A stretch of DNA of 64,000 nt from Pseudomonas sp. stari2 (GTDB lineage Bacteria > Pseudomonadota > Gammaproteobacteria > Pseudomonadales > Pseudomonadaceae): positions 5,177,501 to 5,241,500 of the forward strand of contig NZ_CP099760.1 of NCBI RefSeq assembly GCF_040760005.1, in the 5' to 3' direction. The notes under the pieces are model-generated. The model was not told the DNA's origin. It was given only the letters and a program-made list of their open reading frames with translations, and searched no databases. The position numbers and the translations under genes were made by a program. Below are positions 28,118 to 40,179 of this stretch, one piece after another. Position 1 is the first letter of the stretch, and each line of letters opens with the position of its first letter.

Positions 28118-30223
28118 TCAAGCCGCCGCCACCGTCACCGGTACACCATTGAGCGCTGCATTGCCCGACAACTCGTCGAGCTGACATTCATCGGTCAGAT
28201 CGTTGGCGCTAGAGCCCGGCTGCCCGCTGGCAATCGCCATCTGCACGCCCGGCCGGGCATGACCCCAACCGTGCGGCAGGCTGACCACGCCCGGCATCAT
28301 GTCCGCACTGCCGAGCACTTCGACTTCGATCTGTCCGACCCGTGAGCTCACGCGCACAAGCTGACCATCGATGAGCCCGCGACTGGCGAGATCGTCCGGG
28401 TTCATCAGCAACTGATGACGCGGCTTGCCCTTCACCAGTCGATGATAGTTGTGCATCCAGGAGTTGTTGCTGCGCACGTGACGCCGACCAATCATCAACA
28501 GTTCACCGGCAGCCGGCGCCTGCAAGGCAGAGAAACGTGCCAGATCGGCAAGAATTTCCGGCGGCGCTGCCTGGACTCGTTGATTGGCGGTCTTCAATCG
28601 TGGTGTCAGGTTGGGTTTCAGCGCCCCCAGATCAACGCCGTGGGGATGATCGAACAGCGTCGCCAGCGACAGCTTGTGCTCGGATGCATCGCCATACATG
28701 CCCATGCGCAGTCCCATGTCGATCATCTTCGCCGGCGGCATCGTCGGTTTCAGCTCCTTGCCGGTCTTCGCGGCAAAGGCCTTGGCCAGGCCGACGAAGA
28801 TCTCCCAGTCATGCAGCGCACCTTCGGGTTTGGCGAGGATCGCCCGGTTGAAACGGGTGACGTTGCGCACCGCGAACAGGTTGAAAGTGGTGTCGTAGTG
28901 ATCGTTCTCCAGCGCCGAGGTGGACGGCAGGATCAGGTCGGCATAGCGCGTGGTTTCGTTGATGTACAGATCGACGCTGACCATGAACTCCAGCCCGTCC
29001 AGCGCCTGCTCCAGTTGCCGGCCATTGGGCGTGGACAGAACCGGGTTGCCAGCGACGGTGATCAATGCGCGAATCTGCCCTTCACCTTCGGTGAGCATTT
29101 CTTCGGCCAGCGCCGAGACCGGTAGCTCGCCACCGTACTCCGGGCGGCCAGAGACACGGCTTTGCCATTTGTTGAAATGCCCGCCCGAGGTGGACGCCAC
29201 CAGATCCACCGCCGGCTCGGTGCACAGAGCGCCACCCACCCGGTCGAGATTGCCGGTCACCAGGTTGATCAATTGCACGACCCAATGGCACAACGTGCCA
29301 AAAGCCTGGGTGGAAACGCCCATTCGGCCGTAGCAGACGGCGCTTGGCGCAGCAGCGAAGTCCCGGGCCAGTTGACGGATCTGCTCGGCAGGAACCGCGC
29401 ACAACGGGCTCATGGCCTCGGCCGTGAAACCTGCCACCGCCGCACGCACATCATCCAGACCGTCCACCGGCAGATGGCTGTCCGACGTCAGCCCTTCGCT
29501 GAACAGCGTATTGAGCACACCAAACAACAACGCCGCATCGCCACCGGGACGCACGAACAGGTGCTGATCAGCCATCGCTGCGGTCTCGCTGCGCCGAGGA
29601 TCGACCACCACCACTTTGCCGCCCCGGGCCTGAATCGCCTTCAGACGCTTTTCCACGTCCGGCACGGTCATGATGCTGCCGTTGGACGCCAGCGGATTGC
29701 CGCCCAGGATCAGCATGAAATCGGTGTGATCGATGTCCGGGATCGGCAGCAGCAAACCGTGGCCGTACATCAAGTAGCTGGTCAGGTGATGGGGCAATTG
29801 GTCGACAGAAGTGGCCGAATAGCGATTGCGGGTTTTCAGCAGGCCCAGGAAGTAATTGCTGTGGGTCATCAGCCCGTAGTTGTGCACGCTCGGATTGCCC
29901 TGATACACGGCAACCGCGTTCTGCCCATCACGCGCTTGAATCGCCGACAGCTTTTCAGCCACCAGCTCAAAAGCTTCTTCCCACCCGATCGGCAACCATT
30001 CACTGCCGACCCGGCGCATGGGCTGGCGCAGGCGATCCGGATCGTTCTGGATATCTTGCAGCGCCACGGCCTTGGGGCAGATGTGCCCGCGACTGAAGGT
30101 ATCCAGTGCGTCACCCTTGATCGAGGTGATCTGCACCTGGCCGTCGGTTTCAGTGGTTTCGATGCTCAGGCCGCAGATGGCTTCGCAAAGGTGGCACGCA
30201 CGGTGGTGGAGAGTCTTGGTCAT
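28118..30223 (-). CDS. Molybdopterin oxidoreductase (formate dehydrogenase/nitrate reductase-like)
   Basis: 701 residues. The N-terminal [4Fe-4S] motif is C10/C13/C17...C49 (ACHLCEAICGL and HICPKA). The molybdopterin-binding domain follows, with the cofactor-ligand region NRYSATSVDQLP carrying serine rather than Cys or Sec, LGGNPLASNGS, and VVVDPRRSETA. The C-terminal molydopterin dinucleotide-binding domain covers about 590-695 (MNPDDLASRGLIDG). It is a cytoplasmic enzyme with no Tat signal. The electron donor and acceptor are unknown. The equivalent gene follows grxD in P. aeruginosa (PA3534 region). No dedicated partner subunit is adjacent. Confidence 0.85.
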   Translation of the reverse strand: MTKTLHHRACHLCEAICGLSIETTETDGQVQITSIKGDALDTFSRGHICPKAVALQDIQNDPDRLRQPMRRVGSEWLPIGWEEAFELVAEKLSAIQARDGQNAVAVYQGNPSVHNYGLMTHSNYFLGLLKTRNRYSATSVDQLPHHLTSYLMYGHGLLLPIPDIDHTDFMLILGGNPLASNGSIMTVPDVEKRLKAIQARGGKVVVVDPRRSETAAMADQHLFVRPGGDAALLFGVLNTLFSEGLTSDSHLPVDGLDDVRAAVAGFTAEAMSPLCAVPAEQIRQLARDFAAAPSAVCYGRMGVSTQAFGTLCHWVVQLINLVTGNLDRVGGALCTEPAVDLVASTSGGHFNKWQSRVSGRPEYGGELPVSALAEEMLTEGEGQIRALITVAGNPVLSTPNGRQLEQALDGLEFMVSVDLYINETTRYADLILPSTSALENDHYDTTFNLFAVRNVTRFNRAILAKPEGALHDWEIFVGLAKAFAAKTGKELKPTMPPAKMIDMGLRMGMYGDASEHKLSLATLFDHPHGVDLGALKPNLTPRLKTANQRVQAAPPEILADLARFSALQAPAAGELLMIGRRHVRSNNSWMHNYHRLVKGKPRHQLLMNPDDLASRGLIDGQLVRVSSRVGQIEVEVLGSADMMPGVVSLPHGWGHARPGVQMAIASGQPGSSANDLTDECQLDELSGNAALNGVPVTVAAA

Positions 30224-30357
30224 GGCCAGTCTCTGTCTTGTTCTGGGCAGGCAATAACGCCTGCGGGAACAAAACTATGGCGCGTGGCCGCGAGTGGCGC
30301 CAGCGACGTTCGTCTTGTGAATCGACGACCATCAGGCGTGCCGATAGACCGTCGAGA

Positions 30358-30648
30358 TCAACTGGAAGGCAACTGGGGTGGCGCCGCCAGCTGGATTTCC
30401 TGAATGGTTTCGATCTGCTCGTGGGCAACGTGGACGCCAGTGAGTTCGCCGATCAGTCGCCAGTGCTCGTCGAGTCCGGTGCTGATGGTCGCCATGCGAT
30501 CGATCATGTGGCGGCCGGCCGTCTTGACCACTTCGTCTTCACTGCGCAGCAGCTCGAAGGACAAGGAGGTGACCGATGCGGTCAGATGAGTCAGTGAGCG
30601 TGCCGTGTGGCCCAGCAATTCCATTAACAGTTTTTCTTTCGATTCCAT
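30358..30648 (-). CDS. Conserved hypothetical helical protein
   Basis: 96 residues, almost entirely amphipathic helix, beginning MESKEKLLMELLGHTARSL and ending in a Pro/Ser tail. No membrane segment or known motif. A similar small gene sits upstream of argF in other Pseudomonas as I recall. It is 134 bases upstream of the molybdopterin gene on the same strand and may be independent. Confidence 0.65.
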   Translation of the reverse strand: MESKEKLLMELLGHTARSLTHLTASVTSLSFELLRSEDEVVKTAGRHMIDRMATISTGLDEHWRLIGELTGVHVAHEQIETIQEIQLAAPPQLPSS

Positions 30649-31037
30649 GCGGAGGCTTCCTGCGTCGCTCGTGAGTTATTTATAACCCAGCGCTTTGCTT
30701 TAGCAAATGTTTCAGGTCTGACATCCGACCAGCGATTCCATGGCCGACCGGTCGCAAACCGACCAGGCCTGCTCCATCCCCGCCCTGCCTGATTGCCAAG
30801 CTCGGCGGCGCCAGTGTACAAAGGTCTGGAATCCGGCTCAAAACCGGCGCTTCGAGTGACCTCGTCACACTCGCAAACTCCGCAAAAATCGTAGCCTATT
30901 GGAAAAACGCGACATTTAGTGTCAATATCGCGCCTCCCCCTATTTCGTCGCCCCGTGCGGCTTACGCCGCAGGTCTCGCCCGTTGTTCCTGTAAACAAGG
31001 CTTTGAGCATCTGCGGTTTGTAGCAAAAAGGTAGTCA
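30649..31037. promoter_or_regulatory. argF upstream region with candidate ArgR half-site
   Basis: This 389-base stretch holds no gene I can support. It contains the argF promoter region. On the minus strand at 30900-30915 the sequence TGTCGC-N8-AA is an exact match to the Pseudomonas ArgR half-site pattern as I recall it, with a related TTGACAC in the same orientation 14-15 bases away. It lies about 120 bases before argF, so it may repress or activate argF in response to arginine. Confidence 0.5.
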
Positions 31038-31961
31038 ATGATGAGCGCAAGGCACTTTCTCTCCCTGATGGATTGCACGCCCGAAGAGCTGGTCAGCGTG
31101 ATCCGTCGAGGCGTTGAGCTCAAGGACCTGCGTAACCGCGGCGTACTGTTCGAGCCTCTGAAAAACCGCGTCCTGGGGATGATCTTCGAGAAGTCCTCGA
31201 CCCGCACCCGGATCTCCTTCGAGGCCGGAATGATCCAGCTCGGTGGCCAGGCGATCTTCCTGTCGCCGCGTGACACCCAGCTGGGCCGTGGCGAGCCGAT
31301 CGGCGACTGCGCCATTGTCATGTCGAGCATGCTCGATGCGGTGATGATCCGTACCTTTGCCCACAGCACCCTGACCGAATTTGCCGCCAACTCCCGTGTG
31401 CCGGTGATCAACGGCCTGTCCGATGACCTGCACCCGTGCCAGTTACTGGCCGACATGCAGACTTTCCTGGAACACCGCGGCTCGATCCAGGGCAAGACCG
31501 TGGCCTGGATCGGCGACGGCAACAACATGTGCAACAGCTATATAGAAGCGGCAATCCAGTTCGACTTCCAGTTGCGCGTGGCCTGCCCTGAAGGCTATGA
31601 ACCAAACCCTGAATTCCTGGCCAAGGCCGGTGATCGCGTGACCATCGTCCGCGATCCGAAGGACGCCGTGCGCGGCGCGCACCTGGTGAGCACCGACGTC
31701 TGGACCTCCATGGGCCAGGAAGAGGAAACCGCCAAGCGCCTCAAATTGTTCGCGCCGTTCCAGGTCAATCGCGCCTTGCTCGACCTGGCCGCCGAGGACG
31801 TGCTATTCATGCACTGCCTGCCCGCCCACCGCGGGGAGGAAATCAGCCTCGACCTGCTCGATGACCCGCGCTCCGTCGCCTGGGATCAGGCAGAAAACCG
31901 TCTCCACGCACAGAAGGCCCTGCTTGAGTTCCTTGTCGAACCGGCATATCACCACGCATGA
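31038..31961 (+). CDS. argF: Ornithine carbamoyltransferase (anabolic)
   Basis: 307 residues (306 if the second ATG at 31041 is used; both are plausible after AAAAAGG). The carbamoyl-phosphate motif is [15 protein letters not shown], with [11 protein letters not shown] and the ornithine-binding [10 protein letters not shown] near the C-terminus. It makes citrulline from ornithine, feeding ArgG encoded 9 kb away. It overlaps the next ABC ATPase gene by four bases. Confidence 0.97.
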   Translation: MMSARHFLSLMDCTPEELVSVIRRGVELKDLRNRGVLFEPLKNRVLGMIFEKSSTRTRISFEAGMIQLGGQAIFLSPRDTQLGRGEPIGDCAIVMSSMLDAVMIRTFAHSTLTEFAANSRVPVINGLSDDLHPCQLLADMQTFLEHRGSIQGKTVAWIGDGNNMCNSYIEAAIQFDFQLRVACPEGYEPNPEFLAKAGDRVTIVRDPKDAVRGAHLVSTDVWTSMGQEEETAKRLKLFAPFQVNRALLDLAAEDVLFMHCLPAHRGEEISLDLLDDPRSVAWDQAENRLHAQKALLEFLVEPAYHHA

Positions 31962-33067
31962 GTCATGAATTACTGCTGAACCTGCGCAACCTCGCTTGCG
32001 GCTATCAAGATCAACGTGTGGTGCAGAACCTCAATCTGCACCTCAACGCCGGCGACATCGGTTGCCTGCTCGGCTCCTCGGGCTGCGGCAAGACCACCAC
32101 CCTGCGTGCCATTGCCGGTTTCGAACCGGTGCACGAAGGAGAAATCTCTCTCGGCGGTGAAGTGATCTCCAGCGCCGGTTTCACCCTCGCCCCGGAAAAA
32201 CGCCGGATCGGCATGGTGTTCCAGGACTACGCATTGTTCCCGCACCTGAGTGTCGCGGACAACATCGCCTTCGGCATTCGCAAGCACCCGAACAAGCAGC
32301 GCGTCGTCGAAGAGTTGCTGGAACTGGTCAACCTGAAGAACCTCGGCAAGCGCTTTCCGCACGAATTGTCCGGCGGCCAGCAGCAACGTGTCGCTCTCGC
32401 CCGCGCCCTGGCGCCGGAACCACAACTGCTGCTGCTCGACGAACCGTTCTCCAATCTCGACGGCGAACTGCGACGCAAGCTCAGCCATGAGGTGCGCGAC
32501 ATCCTCAAGGCCCGTGGCACCAGTGCGATTCTGGTGACTCACGATCAGGAAGAAGCCTTCGCGGTCAGCGATCACGTTGGTGTGTTCAAGGAAGGCCGGC
32601 TCGAACAGTGGGATACGCCATACAACCTCTATCACGAGCCGGCGACGCCTTTTGTGGCGAGTTTTATCGGTCAGGGCTACTTCATTCGCGGCCAGCTCGG
32701 CAGCCCGGAATCGGTGCACACCGAACTCGGCGAACTGCGCGGCAATCGCGCTTACACCTGGCCGATCGGTGGCGCGGTGGACGTGTTGCTGCGTCCGGAT
32801 GACATTGTTTATGCACCGGACAGCGGGTTGAAAGCACGGATCGTCGGCAAGACCTTCCTCGGTGCCTCGACCCTGTATCGCCTGCAACTGCCGACCGGCG
32901 CGCAACTGGAATCGATCTTCCCAAGCCACGCTGACCATCAGGTTGGTGCGGATGTCGGGATTCGCGTGGCGGCTGAACACCTGGTGTTGTTCCAGGCGTC
33001 CGGCAGTACGGCCGCACAAATTCCGGCCGTGGAAAACGGCGTTCGCCGCTACAGCACCGCGCACTGA
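31958..33067 (+). CDS. Orphan ABC transporter ATPase (FbpC/PotA-like)
   Basis: 369 residues. The nucleotide-binding domain has Walker [10 protein letters not shown], signature [15 protein letters not shown], Walker [13 protein letters not shown] and the switch histidine in [11 protein letters not shown]-terminal TOBE domain (about 270-350) follows. The architecture is that of polyamine, iron(III), sulfate or thiosulfate importers. No permease or binding protein is adjacent; the gene overlaps argF and ends at a terminator. It presumably serves a permease elsewhere. The same argF-ATPase pairing occurs in P. aeruginosa (PA3537-3538). Confidence 0.88.
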   Translation: MSHELLLNLRNLACGYQDQRVVQNLNLHLNAGDIGCLLGSSGCGKTTTLRAIAGFEPVHEGEISLGGEVISSAGFTLAPEKRRIGMVFQDYALFPHLSVADNIAFGIRKHPNKQRVVEELLELVNLKNLGKRFPHELSGGQQQRVALARALAPEPQLLLLDEPFSNLDGELRRKLSHEVRDILKARGTSAILVTHDQEEAFAVSDHVGVFKEGRLEQWDTPYNLYHEPATPFVASFIGQGYFIRGQLGSPESVHTELGELRGNRAYTWPIGGAVDVLLRPDDIVYAPDSGLKARIVGKTFLGASTLYRLQLPTGAQLESIFPSHADHQVGADVGIRVAAEHLVLFQASGSTAAQIPAVENGVRRYSTAH

Positions 33068-33078
33068 TCTGTAAAAAA

Positions 33079-33113
33079 ACAATGAGGGAGCCTGATGGCT
33101 CCCTTATTTTTTG
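33079..33113. terminator. Bidirectional terminator, ABC ATPase gene / phzF-like gene
   Basis: An 8-bp stem (AGGGAGCC / GGCTCCCT, loop TGAT) has an A7 tract upstream and TTATTTTTT downstream, between convergent genes. Confidence 0.88.
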
Positions 33114-33116
33114 GCT

Positions 33117-33899
33117 TCAGCCCAGCATCAATGTGCCGCTGGCCACCAGCGTCGCATTCCCGCCGATCTTCACCCGCTCGCCTTCCAGCCGACAGAACAG
33201 CTCCCCGCCCCGCGCCGAACGCTGGCAGGCGGTCAGGCTCGACTTGCCCAGACGTTTTGACCAATACGGAATCAGGCTGCAATGGGTCGAGCCGGTCACC
33301 GGGTCTTCATTGATACCGATGGCCGGAGCGAAGTAGCGCGAGACGAAATCATGCTGATTGCCCCGGGCCGTGACGATGGCGCCCAACCACGGCAGCTTGG
33401 CCAGGGCGACCATGTCCGGTGTGCAATCGAGCACCGCCTGCTCCGACTCCAGCACCACGAACAGCTCGTTGGAGCCCAGCACGTCCACCGCTTCGACGCC
33501 CAATGCCCGCTCGACATCCAGCGTCACACCGATTTCCGACGGCACAATCGAAGGGAAATCCAGCCACAAACGCCCCTCTTCGCGACTGACACTCAACGGG
33601 CCGGACTTGCAGGTGAAATCCAAGCGCTCGGCCGTTTCTTTATAGATCTCGAACAATACATACGCGCTGGCCAGGGTCGCGTGACCGCACAATGGCACCT
33701 CGGTGGTCGGCGTGAACCAGCGGATATGCCAGGCCTGGCCTTCGCGCACCAGAAACGCGGTTTCCGCCAGGTTGTGCTCGGCGGCGATCTTCTGCATCAA
33801 GTCGTCCGCGAGCCAGGCGTCGAGCCGATAGACCATCGCCGGGTTGCCACTGAAGGGCCGATAACTGAATGCGTCGACCTGATGAAACTCGAGCTGCAT
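33117..33899 (-). CDS. PhzF-family isomerase
   Basis: 260 residues with the two-fold diaminopimelate-epimerase-like fold of the PhzF/YddE family. It has the N-terminal motif VDAFSYRPFSGNP and the catalytic glutamate E46 in EHNLAETAFLV; the second half carries FAPAIGINEDPVTGSTHC. GGGAGAAGGTT precedes the ATG. No phenazine genes are nearby, so this is a general PhzF-like isomerase of unknown substrate, not evidence for phenazine production. Confidence 0.85.
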   Translation of the reverse strand: MQLEFHQVDAFSYRPFSGNPAMVYRLDAWLADDLMQKIAAEHNLAETAFLVREGQAWHIRWFTPTTEVPLCGHATLASAYVLFEIYKETAERLDFTCKSGPLSVSREEGRLWLDFPSIVPSEIGVTLDVERALGVEAVDVLGSNELFVVLESEQAVLDCTPDMVALAKLPWLGAIVTARGNQHDFVSRYFAPAIGINEDPVTGSTHCSLIPYWSKRLGKSSLTACQRSARGGELFCRLEGERVKIGGNATLVASGTLMLG

Positions 33900-33988
33900 A
33901 ACCTTCTCCCTGTGTCAGTCGAAAGAGCATGCCGCTACGGCTCGTTCATCGCCAGTGACAGAACCGGCCAATTTTCTTCATACAGAAC

Positions 33989-34459
33989 TCAGGCGCGACC
34001 AATGTCGGCGAACTTCGCCTGGGTGTGCTCGGCGAGGACCGCGGGCGCCAGTTCGACTTCCAGGCCGCGTCGACCGGCACTGACATAAATGGTCGCAAAA
34101 CCCTGCGCGGAATTATCAATAAAGGTGCGCAGGCGCTTTTTCTGCCCCAGCGGGCTGATGCCGCCCAACAGGTAACCGGTGGAACGTTGCGCGGCGGCCG
34201 GGTCGGCCATTTCCACTTTCTTCACGCAGGCGGCGTGGGCCAGCCCTTTGAGGTCGAGGCTTCCGACGACCGGCACCACCGCGACCAGCAATTCACCTTT
34301 TTCACTGGCCGCCAGCAGCGTCTTGAACACCTGCGCCGGCTCCAGCCCCAGCTTTTCCGCGGCCTCCAGCCCGTAGGATGCCGCCTTGGGGTCATGTTCG
34401 TAACTGTGCACGCGATGTTCGGCACGAACTTTTTTCAACAAGTCCAACGCAGGGGTCAT
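33989..34459 (-). CDS. ybaK: Cys-tRNA(Pro) deacylase YbaK
   Basis: 156 residues. The YbaK/INS fold has the catalytic lysine region [13 protein letters not shown], the [16 protein letters not shown] loop, and the conserved end [12 protein letters not shown]. It hydrolyses Cys mischarged on tRNA-Pro, acting in trans with ProRS. The gene is separated from phzF by 89 bases and has no other tRNA-related neighbour. Confidence 0.93.
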   Translation of the reverse strand: MTPALDLLKKVRAEHRVHSYEHDPKAASYGLEAAEKLGLEPAQVFKTLLAASEKGELLVAVVPVVGSLDLKGLAHAACVKKVEMADPAAAQRSTGYLLGGISPLGQKKRLRTFIDNSAQGFATIYVSAGRRGLEVELAPAVLAEHTQAKFADIGRA

Positions 34460-34820
34460 GGCAGCTCCAGGCTCGGCAGTGGCAAAAAATCCTGCGCCGG
34501 ATTCTAGGCCATCGCCACGTAAAAGGCTCTACTGCGCGCCACGTTTCCCAGGGCTTGCAGGCTGACAGCCGCATTGCCCTACGAGTGCCTCGCAGGATCA
34601 TTCACCTGACTGATAGTTTATTTGTGACTGACGGTTCACTTTCGACCTTTGACAGCTTTGTTTCTTGTCTATATTTTTTCGAATCTGAATAATGTAAGAA
34701 TTATCATCACCGCAGCACCCAGCAGTAAACCGGGAACAGGATGGGGATCCTGCCCCGGCGAAAATCGCGCCTTGCCCTGTCGGCAATCGCGCCAGACAAC
34801 AACAAAAACCGAGGTTTTCA
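34460..34820 (+). promoter_or_regulatory. glpF promoter region with candidate GlpR operator
   Basis: 361 bases without a gene. A likely promoter is TTGACA (34649-34654) with TATATT (34670-34675), spacer 15. Overlapping its -10 is TTTTTCG-AATC-TGAATAA (34675-34692), which shares the core TTTTCG-N4-TGAA with a site before glpD and resembles GlpR operators (ATGTTCG-N4-CGAACAT in E. coli). Its position over the -10 and start site fits repression. I see nothing else in 34460-34620. Confidence 0.55.
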
Positions 34821-37252
<2,432 letters not shown>

Positions 37253-37347
37253 GCCAGTCTGAGGACTGGTAACGGCATGTAACTGGTCGGGAGCGGATTC
37301 CTGCGGCATCATGGGCAAATTTTGCACGGCAGCCCAAAGGAAGCCCC

Positions 37348-38103
37348 ATGAATCTGCCTCCCCGTCAGCAGCAAATCCTCGAGCTGGTCCGCGAACGCGG
37401 CTATGTGAGCATCGAGGAAATGGCCACGCTGTTCGTTGTTACCCCGCAAACCATCCGCCGCGACATCAATCAACTGGCGGAAGCCAATCTGCTGCGTCGC
37501 TACCATGGCGGCGCCGCCTATGATTCCAGCGTCGAAAACACCGCCTATGCAATGCGCGCCGATCAGATGCGCGATGAAAAACAACGCATCGGTGAAGCCA
37601 TCGCCGCACAGATTCCCGATCACGCCTCGCTGTTCATCAACATCGGCACCACCACCGAATCCATCGCCCGCGCCCTGCTCAATCACAGCCACCTGAAAAT
37701 CATCACCAACAACCTGCACGTCGCCTCGATGCTCAGCGCCAAGGATGATTTCGATGTGCTGCTCACCGGCGGCAATGTCCGTCGCGACGGCGGCGTGGTG
37801 GGTCAGGCGAGCGTGGACTTCATCAACCAGTTCAAGGTCGACTTTGCGCTGGTGGGCATCAGCGGCATCGACGAAGACGGCAGCCTGCTCGACTTCGATT
37901 ACCAGGAAGTGCGGGTGTCCCAGGCGATCATCGCCAATGCCCGGCAGGTGATCCTGGCGGCGGACTCCAGCAAGTTCGGGCGTAACGCGATGATTCGCCT
38001 CGGTCCGATCAGCCTGATCGATTGCCTGGTGACCGACCAGCAACCGGTGCCGGCCCTGGCGCAACTGCTGAGTCAGCACAAGATTCGCCTGGAAGTCGTT
38101 TAA
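37348..38103 (+). CDS. glpR: DeoR-family repressor GlpR
   Basis: 251 residues. The N-terminal helix-turn-helix is [20 protein letters not shown], and the C-terminal sugar-phosphate isomerase-like effector domain follows ([40 protein letters not shown]). It binds glycerol-3-phosphate and represses glpFK and glpD. It sits between glpK and glpD, and operator-like sites are visible before glpF and glpD. Confidence 0.96.
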   Translation: MNLPPRQQQILELVRERGYVSIEEMATLFVVTPQTIRRDINQLAEANLLRRYHGGAAYDSSVENTAYAMRADQMRDEKQRIGEAIAAQIPDHASLFINIGTTTESIARALLNHSHLKIITNNLHVASMLSAKDDFDVLLTGGNVRRDGGVVGQASVDFINQFKVDFALVGISGIDEDGSLLDFDYQEVRVSQAIIANARQVILAADSSKFGRNAMIRLGPISLIDCLVTDQQPVPALAQLLSQHKIRLEVV

Positions 38104-38112
38104 CCCCCACCC

Positions 38113-38144
38113 CGCACAAGGCGCCTGCATCGGCGCCTTGTGCG
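38113..38144 (+). terminator. Hairpin after glpR
   Basis: A perfect 12-bp stem (GCACAAGGCGCC at 38114-38125, GGCGCCTTGTGC at 38132-38143) with a six-base loop. The tail is GCATCTG, so termination is probably weak or Rho-assisted. It separates glpR from the glpD promoter. Confidence 0.6.
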
Positions 38145-38234
38145 CATCTGATGTTCGAATATTTTCCTTTCTCCGCCCTTCGATGAGTTTTTTCAATCGA
38201 AGTCGACTGGCTGCGCGCGTCTTTATGGGCTACC

Positions 38235-38252
38235 ATTTTCGCAAATGAACAT
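38235..38252 (+). promoter_or_regulatory. Candidate GlpR operator upstream of glpD
   Basis: ATTTTCG-CAAA-TGAACAT matches the E. coli GlpR operator (ATGTTCG-N4-CGAACAT) at 12 of 14 half-site positions and lies 50 bases before the glpD ATG. An adjacent ATGTTCG at 38255-38261 could be a further half-site. Confidence 0.65.
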
Positions 38253-38301
38253 TAATGTTCGATTTCCAAGACAGAAAATCAAAAGAGCCCGAGGCCAGCC
38301 G

Positions 38302-39837
38302 ATGTCCACCTCTACCTTGCGTACGCCCCCTATCTCCGAGATCTACGATATCGCCGTCATTGGCGGCGGGATCAATGGCGTGGGGATCGCAGCGGATGCC
38401 GCCGGTCGCGGTCTTTCGGTGTTCCTTTGTGAAAAGGACGACTTGGCCAGCCACACCTCGTCGGCCAGCAGCAAGCTGATCCATGGTGGTCTGCGCTACC
38501 TCGAACATTATGAATTCCGCCTGGTGCGCGAAGCCTTGGCCGAGCGCGAAGTGCTGCTGGCCAAGGCCCCGCACATCGTCAAACCTATGCGTTTCGTACT
38601 GCCGCACCGCCCGCACCTGCGTCCGGCCTGGATGATCCGTGCCGGCCTGTTCCTGTACGACAACCTCGGCAAGCGCGAAAAACTCGCAGGTTCCAAAAGC
38701 CTGAAGTTCGGCGCCGACAGTGCGCTGAAAAGCGAAATCACCAAAGGCTTCGAATATTCCGATTGCTGGGTCGATGACGCCCGCCTCGTCGTATTGAACG
38801 CCATGGCCGCCCGTGAAAAAGGCGCCCATGTGCACACCCAGACTCGTTGCGTCAGCGCTCGTCGCGCCAAAGGCCTGTGGCACCTGAACCTGGAACGCGC
38901 CGATGGCAGCCTGTTCTCGATCACCGCCAAGGCATTGGTGAACGCCGCCGGCCCGTGGGTCGCCAAGTTCATCCGCGACGACCTGAAGATGGAATCGCCG
39001 TACGGCATCCGCCTGATTCAGGGCAGCCACATCATCGTGCCGAAGCTGTACGAAGGCGATCACGCGCACATTCTGCAAAACGAAGATCAGCGCATCGTTT
39101 TCACCATTCCGTACCTGAACAACCTGACGCTGATCGGCACCACCGACCGCGAGTACACCGGCGATCCGGCCAAAGTGGCGATCACCGACGGCGAAACCGA
39201 TTACCTGCTGAAAGTGGTCAACGCCCACTTCAAGAAGCAGATCAGCCGTGACGACATCCTGCACACTTACTCGGGCGTACGCCCACTGTGCAACGACGAA
39301 TCCGACAACCCTTCGGCCGTGACCCGCGACTACACCCTGGCGCTGTCGGGCAGCACTGAAGAGGCCCCGTTGCTGTCGGTATTCGGCGGCAAGCTGACCA
39401 CCTACCGCAAACTCGCCGAGTCGGCGATGGTGCAACTGATGCCGTTCTTCACCCAGATGCGTCCGAGCTGGACGGCCACCGCCACTCTGCCGGGCGGCGA
39501 AGACATGACCACGCCGCAGGCCTTGAGCGCGCTGATCCGCGACAAGTTCGACTTCGTGCCAAGTGAAATCGCCCGCCGCTGGGCCACCACCTACGGCAGC
39601 CGCACCTGGCGCATGCTCGAAGGCGTGGACAGCCTCGCCGACATGGGTGAACACATCGGCGGCGGTCTCTACACCCGTGAAGTCGATTACCTGTGCGCCG
39701 AAGAGTGGGCCACTACAGCCCACGACATCCTGTGGCGCCGCAGCAAGCTGGGCCTGTTCACCACCCCGGCCGAACAGGAAAAACTGGCGGCCTACCTGAA
39801 CCAGGTCGAGCAGAACCGCAAGATCGAAGCGGCCTGA
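38302..39837 (+). CDS. glpD: Aerobic glycerol-3-phosphate dehydrogenase
   Basis: 511 residues. FAD-binding motif IYDIAVIGGGINGVGIAADA, the second glycine-rich region SKLIHGGLRYLEHYEF, and the substrate-site/insert regions RPLCNDES and FGGKLTTYRKLAE. It oxidises glycerol-3-phosphate to DHAP at the inner membrane and passes electrons to ubiquinone. The ATG at 38302 follows GAGG; the earlier in-frame ATG lies inside the operator-like region. A strong terminator follows. Confidence 0.97.
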   Translation: MSTSTLRTPPISEIYDIAVIGGGINGVGIAADAAGRGLSVFLCEKDDLASHTSSASSKLIHGGLRYLEHYEFRLVREALAEREVLLAKAPHIVKPMRFVLPHRPHLRPAWMIRAGLFLYDNLGKREKLAGSKSLKFGADSALKSEITKGFEYSDCWVDDARLVVLNAMAAREKGAHVHTQTRCVSARRAKGLWHLNLERADGSLFSITAKALVNAAGPWVAKFIRDDLKMESPYGIRLIQGSHIIVPKLYEGDHAHILQNEDQRIVFTIPYLNNLTLIGTTDREYTGDPAKVAITDGETDYLLKVVNAHFKKQISRDDILHTYSGVRPLCNDESDNPSAVTRDYTLALSGSTEEAPLLSVFGGKLTTYRKLAESAMVQLMPFFTQMRPSWTATATLPGGEDMTTPQALSALIRDKFDFVPSEIARRWATTYGSRTWRMLEGVDSLADMGEHIGGGLYTREVDYLCAEEWATTAHDILWRRSKLGLFTTPAEQEKLAAYLNQVEQNRKIEAA

Positions 39838-39854
39838 TCGATCCGCCGGTAAAA

Positions 39855-39893
39855 CGAAAAGCCCCTGAATCGAGAGATTCGGGGGCTTTTTGC
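39855..39893 (+). terminator. glpD terminator
   Basis: An approximately 13-bp stem (AAAGCCCCTGAATC / GATTCGGGGGCTTT, loop GAGA) is followed by a T-run, 20 bases after the stop. Confidence 0.92.
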
Positions 39894-39925
39894 ATTCAGG
39901 CTGAAACAACTGGCTATGCATGATG

Positions 39926-39970
39926 TTCGGTTTTCCGAACGCGACCTGTCAATCGATTCGGATAACCGGA
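39926..39970 (+). promoter_or_regulatory. Two candidate AauR activator sites upstream of aatJ
   Basis: TTCGG-TTTT-CCGAA (39926-39939) is a perfect match to the AauR inverted repeat TTCGG-N4-CCGAA as I recall it from P. putida. TTCGG-ATAA-CCGGA (39957-39970) matches with one change. Their centres are 31 bp apart, three helical turns, on the same DNA face. They lie about 80-120 bp upstream of the -24/-12 promoter, the usual place for sigma54 enhancers. Confidence 0.8.
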
Positions 39971-40046
39971 TCAGAAACGCCGAAAAACACCATCACAAAA
40001 CCTTAATAATCAAATAAATCAACAAGTTAACTTGTAGCAACTGGTC

Positions 40047-40062
40047 TGGCACGAGTCATGCT
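40047..40062 (+). promoter_or_regulatory. Sigma54 (-24/-12) promoter of aatJQMP
   Basis: TGGCAC-GAGTC-ATGCT has the invariant GG and GC ten bases apart and an excellent -24 element. It lies about 118 bases before the aatJ ATG and downstream of the two AauR-type sites. Confidence 0.75.
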
Positions 40063-40179
40063 CTACACTCCTTCGACGAATGCCTGTTGCGCCAGCACAA
40101 CAGGAGCCGTCAGGCATTCAAAGCACAAAAGGGCCCGCTCAACCGGCTCCATAAAAAAAACAATGTCGAGGAAAATTTG

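Noticed and set aside
33117..33899. PhzF-like gene as a sign of phenazine synthesis
   Set aside because: No other phz genes are present; PhzF-like isomerases are widespread without phenazines.
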